Assembly: GCA_963706905.1 (NCBI GenBank)
Contig: CAVPNY010000009.1
Location: forward strand, 523,409 to 587,408
Source: CAVPNY01 sp963706905
Lineage (GTDB): Bacteria; Chloroflexota; Anaerolineae; Anaerolineales; UBA4823
DNA length: 64,000 bases
Reading direction: 5' to 3'
How positions within the stretch are numbered: position 1 is the first letter of the stretch; each line of letters starts with the position of its first letter. This document shows positions 54,504 through 63,783 of the stretch, piece by piece. The translations under genes and the position numbers were made by a program. The notes under the pieces are model-generated. The model saw nothing but the letters and a program-made list of their open reading frames with translations. It was not told the DNA's origin and did no database searches.

Positions 54504-56111
54504 ATGATGTCACAACGCCGAATTACGGACGACTTACAAGCTTTACTGGATGTATTACCTGCGCAGGTAGCCAAAGCTGTCGTTAAAGCCAACGACAGCG
54601 ACAATCTGCTTGAGGTTATTCTTGATCTTGGACGGATACCCACCGCTCGATTTGTGCATGAGGAGGTAGTGCTCAGTGACATTGAAGTCACCCGTGCCGA
54701 TCTTGATTTCGTGGTCGAACGCATTGGCGAGTTTGACAGCGATAATCGTGCCGGTCTGGAGCGCACCTTGCACCGCATCTCTGCAATTCGAAACCGACGG
54801 GGGCATATCGTCGGATTGACCTGCCGGGTTGGTCGTGCAGTGTATGGCACTACCGATATCATTAAAGATCTGATTGAAAGCGGCCAGAGTTTGCTGATCC
54901 TGGGACGACCGGGAGTTGGCAAGACTACCCAACTGCGCGAAGCGGCGCGCATCCTGGCAAATTCCAGACGGGTGGTGATCGTAGATACCTCAAATGAAAT
55001 AGGCGGCGACGGTGATGTAGCCCATCCAGCAGTCGGTCGTGCCCGTCGCATGCAGGTGCCAACCCCCTCCTTGCAACACGAGGTGATGATCGAAGCGGTT
55101 GAGAACCACAATCCGGAAGTAATTGTGATCGATGAGATCGGCCGTGAGTTGGAGGCTGCAGCCGCACGCACTATTGCTGAGCGTGGCGTGCAATTGATCG
55201 GCACCGCTCATGGGAATACACTGGAGAACTTGCTGATCAACCCTACTTTGTCTGATCTGGTTGGCGGGATCAAATCGGTCACCCTGTCAGACGAAGAAGC
55301 TCGCCGGCGCGGGACGCAGAAGACCGTGCTGGAACGCCGTTCCCCACCTACTTTTGATGTGCTGATCGAGATCCAGACGCGCGACCGTCTGGCAGTTCAC
55401 AATGACGTGAGTGAGGCAGTCAATTCAATGTTGCGCGGATACCCCTTGCCGCCTGAAATCCGTTCGCGAGGCCTGGATGGCGAAATCCACACAGAGCATG
55501 CCCCAGCCCCCGGACACCCACCTTTCCAGACACAGGGTTTTCGCCGCCCGGTCAACGGAGGCCTAAAACGGCAACGCCAGCCTGCTGAGGTAATCGAACC
55601 AGAAACGCGCAATAATGAACAATTCCCAGGTCAAGAGGCGTCCCTGCAAACTGTGCGGATCTATCCTTATGGAGTTGCCCGCAACCGCCTGACACAGGCA
55701 GCCAAGCGCCTGGGAGTACCCGTGATGGTAGTGCGGGATTTCAGCGAAGGTGAGATCGTCGTAACCTTGCGATCCTATTACCGAAACCGGCAGCGCCCGA
55801 TCCTGGATGCTGAACAACGCGGCATGCCGATCTATGTACTGAGATCGAACACAGTCAACCAGATGCAGCAATTCCTCAGCGATCTGTTCAACCTGTCCCG
55901 GGAACCCGGTGACGAACAGTCTGTTCAGCGCGCCCTGCAGGAGACTGAGGACGCGATCAGCACGATCCTGAACGGTGAGCGCTCGATTGAGCTGGCGCCA
56001 GCTTCGGCTTATGTTCGCCGATTGCAGCATGAGCTGGTGCGCCAGGCCAACCTGACTTCACATTCATACGGCAAGGAGCCTTACCGGCGGGTGCGCATCT
56101 ACCGGGAGTAA
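54504..56111 (+). CDS. SpoIIIAA-like AAA ATPase with C-terminal R3H domain
   Basis: 535 residues. The P-loop is G-R-P-G-V-G-K-T-T near 134, Walker B V-I-V-I-D-E-I-G-R-E near 210, with T-A-H-G-N-T following, typical of the SpoIIIAA/Ycf45 group. The last 60 residues form an R3H single-stranded nucleic-acid binding domain (R-R-L-Q-H-E-L-V and the final K-E-P-Y-R-R-V-R-I-Y). ATGs at 54504 and 54507 are both possible starts. Nucleic-acid processing is likely. It begins right after the GNAT-like gene. Confidence 0.85.
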   Translation: MMSQRRITDDLQALLDVLPAQVAKAVVKANDSDNLLEVILDLGRIPTARFVHEEVVLSDIEVTRADLDFVVERIGEFDSDNRAGLERTLHRISAIRNRRGHIVGLTCRVGRAVYGTTDIIKDLIESGQSLLILGRPGVGKTTQLREAARILANSRRVVIVDTSNEIGGDGDVAHPAVGRARRMQVPTPSLQHEVMIEAVENHNPEVIVIDEIGRELEAAAARTIAERGVQLIGTAHGNTLENLLINPTLSDLVGGIKSVTLSDEEARRRGTQKTVLERRSPPTFDVLIEIQTRDRLAVHNDVSEAVNSMLRGYPLPPEIRSRGLDGEIHTEHAPAPGHPPFQTQGFRRPVNGGLKRQRQPAEVIEPETRNNEQFPGQEASLQTVRIYPYGVARNRLTQAAKRLGVPVMVVRDFSEGEIVVTLRSYYRNRQRPILDAEQRGMPIYVLRSNTVNQMQQFLSDLFNLSREPGDEQSVQRALQETEDAISTILNGERSIELAPASAYVRRLQHELVRQANLTSHSYGKEPYRRVRIYRE

Positions 56112-56134
56112 CCGCACTCCTCTGGACATAACAG

Positions 56135-56761
56135 ATGTTCATCACTTTTGAAGGCCCAGATGGTAGTGGAAAATCTTCCCAGGTAGCCAGCCTGGCCGAA
56201 TACCTGGACAAGCAGGGTTTTAATGTGCTAGTCACCCGTGAACCAGGTGGAACAGCAATTGGCGACCAGATCCGCACTATCCTCTCAGATCTGGGCAATG
56301 AAGAAATGCACCCGCACGCTGAGACTCTCCTATTCCTGGCGGCGCGCGCCCAGATTGTGGAGCAGGTAATCCTGCCGGCCCTTGCAGAAGGCAGGGTTGT
56401 GCTGTGTGACCGCTATGCTGATTCCACCCTGGCCTACCAGGGATATGGGCACCAGCATGATTTACAACAGATCCAGACTCTACTTGATTTTGCCACGGGG
56501 GGATTGAAGCCCGACCTGACATTGCTCCTGGATGTAGATGTGGAAATTGGACTTCAGCGACGCGCCACAGACGGCCAATGGAACCGTCTGGATGCTTATA
56601 ACCTTGAGTTTCACCGCCGGGTCCGCCAGGGCTACCACGAGTTGGTCCAGACTGATCTCAGGCGATGGATCGTTGTAGACGCCAGCCAGCCGGCCGATCA
56701 GGTGCAAGCGACTATCCGGCAGATTATTATCGATCGGTTAGGCGTCACAAGTTCAAAATAG
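56135..56761 (+). CDS. tmk: Thymidylate kinase
   Basis: 208 residues. F-E-G-P-D-G-S-G-K-S-S-Q (P-loop) is at the start, T-R-E-P-G-G-T lies near 37 and the D-R-Y-A-D-S-T-L-A-Y-Q-G motif near 91. It phosphorylates dTMP to dTDP. It follows the AAA/R3H gene by 23 bp and converges with the FmdB gene. Confidence 0.96.
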   Translation: MFITFEGPDGSGKSSQVASLAEYLDKQGFNVLVTREPGGTAIGDQIRTILSDLGNEEMHPHAETLLFLAARAQIVEQVILPALAEGRVVLCDRYADSTLAYQGYGHQHDLQQIQTLLDFATGGLKPDLTLLLDVDVEIGLQRRATDGQWNRLDAYNLEFHRRVRQGYHELVQTDLRRWIVVDASQPADQVQATIRQIIIDRLGVTSSK

Positions 56762-56784
56762 CAAAGCCTAATAAGTTTGCAGGC

Positions 56785-57174
56785 TTACTCGAAATCATCG
56801 CCTCCAGGTCCCCCACCTGCTCCTAGATCCGGCATTGCGGCATCGATTTCTTCCGGCGACTGACCTGATTCCAGACGGTCAATGACCTCGTCAAACTCTG
56901 GCTCCATATCCTCGCCCATCTCAGAACTCATATTCCGCATCATGCGCGCCATCGCCTTGGGATCGTCCTCCAGGCCAGCCAGTTGGGAGGGATCAGCCAG
57001 ATCATCCATGCGGCTCTCTTCGGAACGGGCAAAGCGGATGCGACCAATGCGCCGCTGTACATTTTCGCTGTTACAATGAGGACACCGAATGACCAGCTTG
57101 CCATATTCGCTATAAGACAGGTATACTTCAAATCTACGTTTGCAGTTTATACAACGATATTCATAACCGGGCAT
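56785..57174 (-). CDS. FmdB-type zinc ribbon protein
   Basis: 129 residues. The N-terminal zinc ribbon has two C-x-x-C pairs (Y-R-C-I-N-C-K near 7-10 and I-R-C-P-H-C-N near 31-34) of the FmdB/regulatory family. The rest is acidic and Met/Glu/Asp-rich and ends in a Gly-rich tail. The role is unknown; it may bind nucleic acid or a partner protein. It is transcribed toward tmk and divergent from gmk. Confidence 0.8.
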   Translation of the reverse strand: MPGYEYRCINCKRRFEVYLSYSEYGKLVIRCPHCNSENVQRRIGRIRFARSEESRMDDLADPSQLAGLEDDPKAMARMMRNMSSEMGEDMEPEFDEVIDRLESGQSPEEIDAAMPDLGAGGGPGGDDFE

Positions 57175-57238
57175 AAGAATACCTCCTCCATTAAGGTATT
57201 CAGAGCAAGATTATACCCGCATCTAGAGCTAAACATCT

Positions 57239-57865
57239 ATGACTGAAGAGACCAATCCTTATAACCCCAATCATTCTGAACCGTTGATGATTGTGATCTC
57301 CGGCCCTTCCGGTGTTGGAAAAGACACAGTCATCCAGGCCATGAAAAAGCGCATCACCGACCTGCATGTCGTCGTTACTGCAACCACGCGGAAGCCTCGA
57401 GAAAATGAGGTGGATGGTGTTGATTACTTCTTCGTGAGCCAGGATCAATTCGCGGAGATGATCGAGCAGGATGAGCTGCTGGAATACGCGGTTGTCTACA
57501 ACGATTTTAAAGGCATTCCCAAGGCGCAAGTGCGCCTGGCGTTGGAAAGCGGCAATGATGTGATGATGCGCGTCGATGTCCAGGGAGCTGCGACCTTGCG
57601 CGAGATTTATCCGGAGGTCCTGCTGATCTTCCTGACTGTCCAAGATGAAAAGGAACTCGAAAACCGATTATTTCAGCGAAAGAAGGATAAGCCAGATGAG
57701 ATCAAGCTGCGTATCGCCACAGCCCGCCAGGAGATGAAGCGGATCAAAGAATTCGACTATGTGGTAGTCAACCGCGAAGATCAACTGGATGAGACAGTAA
57801 AGACCATCTCGGCCATTATCCGGGCTGAACACCACCGCGTGCAACCTAGAAAGGTAACCTTGTGA
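57239..57865 (+). CDS. gmk: Guanylate kinase
   Basis: 208 residues. The P-loop is G-P-S-G-V-G-K-D-T near 22, with T-T-R-K-P-R-E-N-E-V-D-G-V-D-Y-F-F near 50 and the Y-N-D-F-K-G-I-P segment. It converts GMP to GDP. There is no omega subunit gene beside it. Its stop overlaps the GTG start of the rhomboid gene (GTGA), so the two are translationally coupled. Confidence 0.95.
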   Translation: MTEETNPYNPNHSEPLMIVISGPSGVGKDTVIQAMKKRITDLHVVVTATTRKPRENEVDGVDYFFVSQDQFAEMIEQDELLEYAVVYNDFKGIPKAQVRLALESGNDVMMRVDVQGAATLREIYPEVLLIFLTVQDEKELENRLFQRKKDKPDEIKLRIATARQEMKRIKEFDYVVVNREDQLDETVKTISAIIRAEHHRVQPRKVTL

Positions 57866-58664
57866 GCCAGACACCCCCACGCCCGGATTATAATCCACCA
57901 CCTGTCTACCCCGAACCCCAACCGCCGCCTGGATCTCCGGTCCAACCGCTAACCGTGCGCATGCCCCAGACACGCCCGGTGCTTACCTATACATTCATGG
58001 GGCTTAACATCCTGGTTTTCTTATTACAGCAAGTGAGCCAGGCAACTCAAGGCGATGATCTGGTCGCGACTGTTAGGTTTGAAGGTCAATGAGCTGATTG
58101 TGCAGGGGCAATACTGGCGATTGCTAACACCCATGTTTTTGCACGGCGACATTCTGCACCTGGGTTTTAACATGTACGCCCTTTACATTTTTGGGCCGAG
58201 CCTGGAACGCTACTTCGGTCATCTGCGTTTTATCACACTGTTCGTCCTCAGCGGTTTCGCCGGCAATGTGCTATCGTTCATGTTTTCGGCAGCGCCATCA
58301 CTGGGCTCCTCGACAGCCATCTTCGGATTGTTGGGCGCAGAAGGGGTATTTCTATACCGCAACCGGCAGCCTATTTGGCGGTTCGGCCCGCCGCGCCTTG
58401 AACAACTTGATTCTCATGGCAATCATAAATCTTGTTTATGGGTTCAGCTCACGAGGCATCGACAACTGGGGGCACCTGGGCGGTTTGATCGGTGGCACCT
58501 TATTTGCCTGGATCGGCGGCCCAGTCCTGGCGGTTAAAGAGGAATACCCGGGGGCTAGCATAGTCGATACACGCGAATCCAGAGACGCCGTGGTGGCCGG
58601 CTTGATCGTGGCGATCGTCTTTGGAGGGCTGGCCGCGATGACGATCTTCACACGAGGAAGCTGA
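57862..58664 (+). CDS. Rhomboid-family intramembrane protease, two frameshifts
   Basis: GTG start at 57862. A Pro-rich N-terminus of about 40 residues precedes the first helix (Y-T-F-M-G-L-N-I-L-V-F-L). Shifts near 58068 and 58378 are needed to join Q-Y-W-R-L-L-T-P-M-F-L-H-G and H-L-G-F-N-M-Y-A-L, the catalytic-Ser loop G-S-S-T-A-I-F-G, and the His helix G-H-L-G-G-L-I-G-G. All expected rhomboid motifs are present across the three frames. The repaired length is about 267 residues. It cleaves within membrane helices; the substrate is unknown. Confidence 0.82.
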
Positions 58665-59437
58665 CGAAGCCAGGCGGACGCTTCTCAAGGAAAGCGTGCA
58701 CACCTTCCTTGAACTCATCCCCTCGACCGGCAACCTCCTGCAAGTGTGCTTCGTAATCTAGAACTCGTTCTAAATCAGAAAGAATGGCCTGGTTGAAGTC
58801 ACGCTTAGCCAAACCCATGGCATGCACCGGGCCTTGCGCCAGCGCAACTGCCCAGGCAAACGCCTGCGCGGCCAGGTCTGCGGGAGCAACCAGGCGGTTT
58901 ACCAGCCCCCACTCAAAAGCCTGTTGAGCGCTGATCGGAGAATTGGTGAAGGCAGCCTCTGTTGCCCGCCCCAGGCCGATCAACGCTGGTAAGAGCAACG
59001 AAACTGCTGAATCTGGCGCTAACCCGATTCCCAAGAAACCAACCACAAAGCTCGCCTCGTAGGATGCAATCCGTAAGTCGCAAGCCAGGGCGATCCCCAA
59101 CCCGGCCCCAGCCGCTGCGCCGTTGACTGCCGCCAGGACAGGTTTTTCAAGGCTGCGAATCTGCCCGACGAGGGGGTTAAAATGTCCTGAGCAGGTGGAG
59201 GCGAAAGGACTCACCTGCAGCTCGTGAGACGTCGTGTAGATCGCGCCCGGTGCTAAAGAACTTGCCGCTCCCGCTGAGCAGCACGCTGCGCACCTGGGCA
59301 TCTCGCCCGGCTTGTTTGAATGTTGATTGCAGAGCGGAAATCATTTCATCGGTGAAGGCGTTGGCCCTGGGGTGGTCGAGAGTGATCGAGAGCACTCCTT
59401 CTTTTAAGTCAGTAAGCACCAGGCTCGAGTCGGACAT
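58648..59437 (-). CDS. Enoyl-CoA hydratase/isomerase family protein, one frameshift
   Basis: The first part from 59437 (T-L-D-H-P-R-A-N-A-F, F-F-S-T-G-R-D-L) joins the second (K-P-V-L-A-A-V-N-G-A-A-A-G-A-G-L, D-S-A-V-S-L-L-L-P) if one A is removed from the AAAA run at 59179-59182. The crotonase oxyanion-hole pattern is kept. The repaired length is about 262 residues. It hydrates or isomerises an acyl-CoA. Its end overlaps the convergent rhomboid gene by 17 bp. A second crotonase is encoded at 62738-63514. Confidence 0.85.
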
Positions 59438-59568
59438 GTTCCCTCCTATGGCAATAGATCGTAGTTTGCCGGTTGTGGCCGGTTGACCGTTCGCTATCGG
59501 ATCATCGAACTTTCTACTCGGAAAGCAGAAAGCTGAATTGAGTTTAACATAGATTGGAGAGAGATAAT

Positions 59569-59597
59569 AAAAAACCCGGGGAGTGTACCCCGGGCTT
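59569..59597 (-). terminator. Intrinsic terminator after the acidic protein gene
   Basis: On the minus strand CCCGGGG and CCCCGGG form a 7-bp stem with loop TACACT, followed by six T. It lies 20-40 bp after the stop of the gene at 59618-60004. Confidence 0.85.
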
Positions 59598-59617
59598 CTC
59601 GTTCATAGGGAGTGGAT

Positions 59618-60004
59618 TCACAAGGACCAATCCGGCCGATCTGGATCTTCATCATCGATATCTCCGAGATCGTCCTCATAGCCCAACTCTAATTGCACTT
59701 CGTCATTCGACACGCGGATCCACAGAATCAGCAGATGGCCTTCTTCCGTCTCAATGTAGCGAGCGGCTACGATCGGCGCTTGCTGCTGCAAGCCATCCGC
59801 ATTGCGGAATTCCAGGTTGATAGGCTGCCGATTGCGCCATGACCGGTGGCATCGTTCTACAAGCTCCGGGCCATTAAAGGTGCGCAAGCGGGTGACAACA
59901 ATATCGCCCAGGTTGGAGCCTTCACTTAGCCCCAACACCCAACCTTCGCTGACGGGTTCGAAAGTTGGCGGAGGTCCTTCGATGATAGTAATTTTATCGT
60001 CCAT
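59618..60004 (-). CDS. Uncharacterised acidic protein
   Basis: 128 residues, soluble, with many strands (I-T-I-I-E-G-P-P, G-W-V-L-G-L-S, V-V-T-R-L-R-T-F) and a very acidic C-terminal tail (Y-E-D-D-L-G-D-I-D-D-E-D). I do not recognise the family. It has its own terminator and lies in a divergent arrangement with the EthD gene, about 300 bp apart. Confidence 0.6.
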   Translation of the reverse strand: MDDKITIIEGPPPTFEPVSEGWVLGLSEGSNLGDIVVTRLRTFNGPELVERCHRSWRNRQPINLEFRNADGLQQQAPIVAARYIETEEGHLLILWIRVSNDEVQLELGYEDDLGDIDDEDPDRPDWSL

Positions 60005-60180
60005 TACGGTTAATCCATTAAATTGATTGATCCATCTACCTCAAGTTGCGTAATCATACCACGATTCCATTTCTTACAAGGGGTGCATGGCTCCAGGGAC
60101 GCGATTCTTACAAAAGATTAATTTGCCCGTTGGTCGATCCCACAACCACGTGCCATAAATTCCAATCTGTCCTCCCGGGG

Positions 60181-60275
60181 TATAATCAAAGCCAGAACAG
60201 ATCTTCCGAGTGGCAGGTGTACATGCAGGGCAGCCAGAGAGACGAACCAGATTCTCGTCTGGCTTTGCGTTTCCG
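60181..60275 (+). promoter_or_regulatory. Possible promoter and leader hairpin before the EthD gene
   Basis: TATAAT at 60181-60186 lacks a clear -35. Downstream, GCCAGA and TCTGGC can pair around 60232-60263, with AGACGA and TCGTCT as an alternative inner stem. The T-content after the stem is modest, so I do not call a terminator. The 296-bp gap from 60005 holds nothing else that I recognise. Confidence 0.35.
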
Positions 60276-60300
60276 CGGTTTGAATTATTGAGGAGCAGAG

Positions 60301-60642
60301 ATGCACAAACTGGTCATCCTGATTGAAACTCCCGAAGATGAAAAAGCATTTGATGAAGCCTGGCCGGAATTCCTGCACAATTCCGAACAGATGCCCGGGT
60401 TACTCCGGGAGTTTAGCTGCCGGGTGGAGCATTTGATTTTCGGAGACTACCAGCCGTGGTTGCTCCACGAGCTGTACTTCGACTCTGTAGCTGCGATCCA
60501 GACAGCCATGAGCTCCCCCGAAGGTCAGACCGCCGGTCAAATCCTGCAGGAGATGACCAGAGGGCGGGTGGCCATAGTGATCGCTGATCACAAAGAAGAC
60601 AATCTGGAAAATATCCGCAAACATCGCCAGAAATCCCGCTGA
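60301..60642 (+). CDS. EthD-like alpha/beta-barrel protein
   Basis: 113 residues. The pattern K-L-V-I-L-I-E-T-P-E-D-E-K-A-F-D-E-A-W, L-H-E-L-Y-F-D-S and A-I-Q-T-A-M-S-S-P-E-G fits the EthD/dimeric ferredoxin-like fold, often found with oxidases or as small stand-alone dimers. A GGAGC site precedes the ATG. It ends 1 bp before the ybaK-like start, so the two are probably co-transcribed. The activity is unknown. Confidence 0.65.
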   Translation: MHKLVILIETPEDEKAFDEAWPEFLHNSEQMPGLLREFSCRVEHLIFGDYQPWLLHELYFDSVAAIQTAMSSPEGQTAGQILQEMTRGRVAIVIADHKEDNLENIRKHRQKSR

Positions 60643-60643
60643 T

Positions 60644-61162
60644 ATGGATCATCCAGATATCCTGGGTCCTGCCGACCTGCAAGCCTACTTGAATACCCAC
60701 CATATCCCTGGGGAGCTGCTCTACCTTGACAGCCCGACTCCCACGGTAGAGACTGCAGCCCTGGCAGTTGGCGCACAGCTTGAACAGATTGTCAAGTCGA
60801 TCTTGTTCCTGGTGGATGGAAAGCCCGTGTTGGCGATCACCTGTGGCACCGCTTATGTCGAGCGTCGCGCCATATCGGCGCGACTTAGCGTGGGACGCAA
60901 GAAGGTCAAGCTCGCCACGCCGGAGATAGTGGTGGGAAAGACTGGCTTCCTGGTAGGCGCCATGCCACCCTTCGGTCACCGCCAGCCGTTGCACACATTG
61001 ATCGATCGGCGAGTTCTGGAAAAGCCGATCGTCTATGCAGGCGGCGGATCGGACAACGCCCTGCTCCGGCTGGAACCCGGCATAATCTTGCAGGTCACCC
61101 AAGGAGAGGTGCTCGACTTGATCTCTCCTCCAGGCAGCGAAACTGAGGTTAAGGACGAGTAA
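60644..61162 (+). CDS. YbaK/EbsC-family aminoacyl-tRNA deacylase
   Basis: 172 residues. V-K-S-I-L-F-L-V-D-G-K-P near 46, V-G-R-K-K-V-K-L-A near 84 and G-A-M-P-P-F-G-H near 105 are characteristic of the YbaK/ProX editing domain, with the invariant Lys. Such proteins hydrolyse mischarged tRNAs in trans, for example Cys-tRNA(Pro). Its start is 1 bp after the EthD-like stop. Confidence 0.85.
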   Translation: MDHPDILGPADLQAYLNTHHIPGELLYLDSPTPTVETAALAVGAQLEQIVKSILFLVDGKPVLAITCGTAYVERRAISARLSVGRKKVKLATPEIVVGKTGFLVGAMPPFGHRQPLHTLIDRRVLEKPIVYAGGGSDNALLRLEPGIILQVTQGEVLDLISPPGSETEVKDE

Positions 61163-61168
61163 GTCGAC

Positions 61169-61891
61169 ATGCCCGCCCAGAATCCACGATCCCTGGCACC
61201 TTTCCTATTGATCATTGCCCTGACATTTGTCATCGTTGCGGGGTACATGGCCTTTCGCTGGTTCTCGACTGACGGAAACCGTACCCGGAATTTGATCGCC
61301 TGGCTGCGCGACCCATCCGCCCATCCAGAATGGGTAGTTAAGGCCGGCCAGCAGTGCGGTGAAGCTCCGTTCAGCATGCCTACTGACGGATATGTCGGTT
61401 TCCTGTGGGGTGACTCATTTCGCCCCGGTCACCACCACCAGGGATTGGATATCTTCGGCGGTGGTGGCCTCAACCAGACTCCAGTGATCGCTGCTTATCC
61501 CGGCTATCTGACCCGCCTGCCCGAGTGGAAATCATCGTTGATCATTCGCATCCCAGAAGATCCGCTCAATCCGGGCCAGCAAGTATGGACCTATTACACC
61601 CATATGGCCGATTCAGACGGGAACTCATATATCTTGCCAGAGTATCCACCAGGAACCAGCGAGGTATTTGTCGAAGCAGGCACTTTGCTGGGGTACCAGG
61701 GCAATTTCTCTGGTGACCCGAATAACCCGGTTGGCATCCATCTGCATTTTTCCATCGTAAAAGACGATGGGCAGGGCAAGTTTCTCAACGAGCTGGAGAT
61801 TTAAAACACCCTCGACCCCAGCCCGTATATGGGACTGCCCCTCAACGCAGACCAGAATCGCGATCAGATCCCGGTGTGCTCTGATAGTTAA
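61169..61891 (+). CDS. M23-family peptidase, in-frame stop near the C-terminus
   Basis: An N-terminal anchor (about 11-29) is followed by a LytM-type domain with H-H-H-Q-G-L-D-I-F near 92, Y-T-H-M-A near 145 and H-L-H-F near 193, the zinc and catalytic residues. A TAA at 61802-61804 ends the frame, but the same frame continues with N-T-L-D-P-S-P-Y-M-G-L-P-L and stops at 61889-61891. The extension looks like family sequence, so the stop is a point change or a base error. It is a cell-wall endopeptidase, outside-facing. Confidence 0.75.
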
Positions 61892-61931
61892 GTGCTAGCT
61901 GCATAACTCAGGCGAATTTTAAGGAGCTACT

Positions 61932-62684
61932 ATGCGCTTTCAAGGAAAAGTAGTCCTGGTGACAGGGGCCGGGCGGGGCATCGGGCGGGCAATTGCGGAG
62001 GGCTTTGCTGCAGAAGGTGCCCATGTGGCCGCCAATGATATTACCCCGATCAATTTAGACGCAACCATCGCAACAATCCATTCCTCAGGCGGTGTCGCGC
62101 AAGCATTTGTCGCCGACATCGCCAAGAAAATGCCTGTCCAGGCGCTGATTGAGCAGGTACGCGATACCTGGGGACAGATCGATATCTTAATCAACAACGC
62201 GGGAGTTGAGCCGCATGCTCCCTTGCTGGAACTGGACGAATGGGACTGGCAGCGTACTATCGACGTCAACCTTAGCGGGCCGTTCTACCTGATCCAGTCA
62301 ACCGCACGGGGGATGCGCGAGCAGGGCGGTGGGGTAATCATCAATATCGCTTCCATCGCCGGACGAGCGCATGGACTCAGGGACCGAGCCGCGTACGTTG
62401 CCAGCAAGATGGGCTTGATCGGGCTGACACGCGAGGCCGCGCGCGAGCTGGCTGCCTATAATATCCGCGTCAATGCTGTCTGTCCGGGGGTGATTGAAAC
62501 CGAGATGACTGCTGCTTTGCGCCAGAATGAGGCAATGATGACACGCTGGCTGGAGGAAATTCCCCAGGGACGCTTCGGCAGGCCAGAGGATGTAACTGGA
62601 GTGGTGCTGTTCCTGTGTAGCGAGGCGGCTGCCTACCTGACCGGGCAGGCAATTAACGTGGATGGGGGCAAGTTGATGTGCTGA
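61932..62684 (+). CDS. SDR-family oxidoreductase (FabG-like)
   Basis: 250 residues. V-T-G-A-G-R-G-I-G-R near 12 (NAD(P) site), N-N-A-G-V-E near 87, Ser in I-A-S-I-A-G and Tyr/Lys in A-A-Y-V-A-S-K-M give the full catalytic set; the end D-G-G-K-L is usual. An AAGGAG site precedes the ATG. It reduces a keto group or oxidises an alcohol. It is followed by an enoyl-CoA hydratase 53 bp later, so an acyl-CoA pathway role is likely. Confidence 0.88.
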   Translation: MRFQGKVVLVTGAGRGIGRAIAEGFAAEGAHVAANDITPINLDATIATIHSSGGVAQAFVADIAKKMPVQALIEQVRDTWGQIDILINNAGVEPHAPLLELDEWDWQRTIDVNLSGPFYLIQSTARGMREQGGGVIINIASIAGRAHGLRDRAAYVASKMGLIGLTREAARELAAYNIRVNAVCPGVIETEMTAALRQNEAMMTRWLEEIPQGRFGRPEDVTGVVLFLCSEAAAYLTGQAINVDGGKLMC

Positions 62685-62737
62685 AGAACCAGTAAGAAGC
62701 AGGCAGTATTCAGTAAACAAAGTTTATGGAGGCCGAT

Positions 62738-63514
62738 ATGTCTATGTACACTTCAATTCTCGAAGAGAAGCGGGGACGGGTAGGGGTGGTAAGGCTGAAC
62801 CGGCCCCAGGCGTTTAATGCCCTCAACAAGACCCTGGTCGCCGAATTGATGACTGCCCTGAACGAATTCAACCGGGATCCAGAGATCGGGGCGTTGCTGA
62901 TCACGGGGGATGAGCGCGCCTTCGCGGCCGGTGCCGATATCAAAGAAATGGTGGAAGCCTCAGCAGTGGACATGTTGCTGCGCGACCAGATCAGCCTGTT
63001 CGACGGCATCCGCCAGATCGCCAAGCCAGTGATCGCAGCGGTATCTGGCTGGTGCCTGGGCGGGGGCAACGAGCTGGCCATGTCCTGCGATCTGATCGTG
63101 GCTTCTGAGACAGCCCGCTTTGGGCAGCCAGAGATCAACCTGGGGGTGATCCCGGGAGCAGGCGGCACGCAACGTCTCACGCGGGCAGTCGGCAAGCCCA
63201 TTGCCATGGAGATGGTGCTCAATAACCGCACGCTGACCGCACAAGAGGCGCTGCAGTATGGCTTGATCAATCGGGTCGTACCGGTGGAACGCTATTTCGA
63301 CGAAGCCCTGCAACTGGCGGAGGAAATCGCCGAACGCGCCCCACTGGCTGTGCGCCTGGGCAAAGAGGCGGTCAACCACGCCTTTGAATCCTTCCTCAGC
63401 GAGGGACTTGCCGACGAGCGCCGCGCCTTCTACTTCCTGTTCGCCAGTAAAGACCAGAAAGAGGGTATGCAGGCCTTCATTGATAAGAGAAAGGCAGAGT
63501 GGAAAGGGGAGTAA
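62738..63514 (+). CDS. Enoyl-CoA hydratase
   Basis: 258 residues from the ATG at 62738, preceded by GGAGG (62728-62732) at 5 bp; an in-frame ATG at 62726 overlaps that site. Features are R-L-N-R-P-Q-A-F-N-A-L, A-F-A-A-G-A-D-I-K-E-M (first oxyanion loop), G-W-C-L-G-G-G-N-E-L-A and the catalytic Glu context P-E-I-N-L-G-V-I-P-G-A-G-G-T-Q-R. This is a canonical hydratase of beta-oxidation. It is likely in one unit with the SDR gene. Confidence 0.92.
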   Translation: MSMYTSILEEKRGRVGVVRLNRPQAFNALNKTLVAELMTALNEFNRDPEIGALLITGDERAFAAGADIKEMVEASAVDMLLRDQISLFDGIRQIAKPVIAAVSGWCLGGGNELAMSCDLIVASETARFGQPEINLGVIPGAGGTQRLTRAVGKPIAMEMVLNNRTLTAQEALQYGLINRVVPVERYFDEALQLAEEIAERAPLAVRLGKEAVNHAFESFLSEGLADERRAFYFLFASKDQKEGMQAFIDKRKAEWKGE

Positions 63515-63783
63515 ACCGTTAGATCTTCAGCTTTCCCGGGCTGGAATCTCTCCCCTCCACCACCAGTTCCTCAAGCACCAAAGCCTTGTCGCTCTCAACC
63601 TAGCCGGTTCCGGCGGTAATGTCTGCCCCAGCAGAAACGGCGGCAAGCCGTGATAACGCCCCCTCTCAATGAGGCCAGCCGACATCAGCCCCATCTCAGG
63701 CACTCCACCCAGCAAAGCGCCACTGATTCTTAATGCGAATCTCAACTGTTCTAGTCGTTTATCTATAGCAGTTATGGGTAGTT
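63515..63783. other. Intergenic region without a supported gene
   Basis: 269 bp between convergent enoyl-CoA hydratase and corrinoid-protein genes. Minus-strand frames contain short protein-like stretches (for example V-E-S-D-K-A-L-V-L-E-E-L), but they are interrupted and I cannot assign them. I see no clear terminator. Confidence 0.4.
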
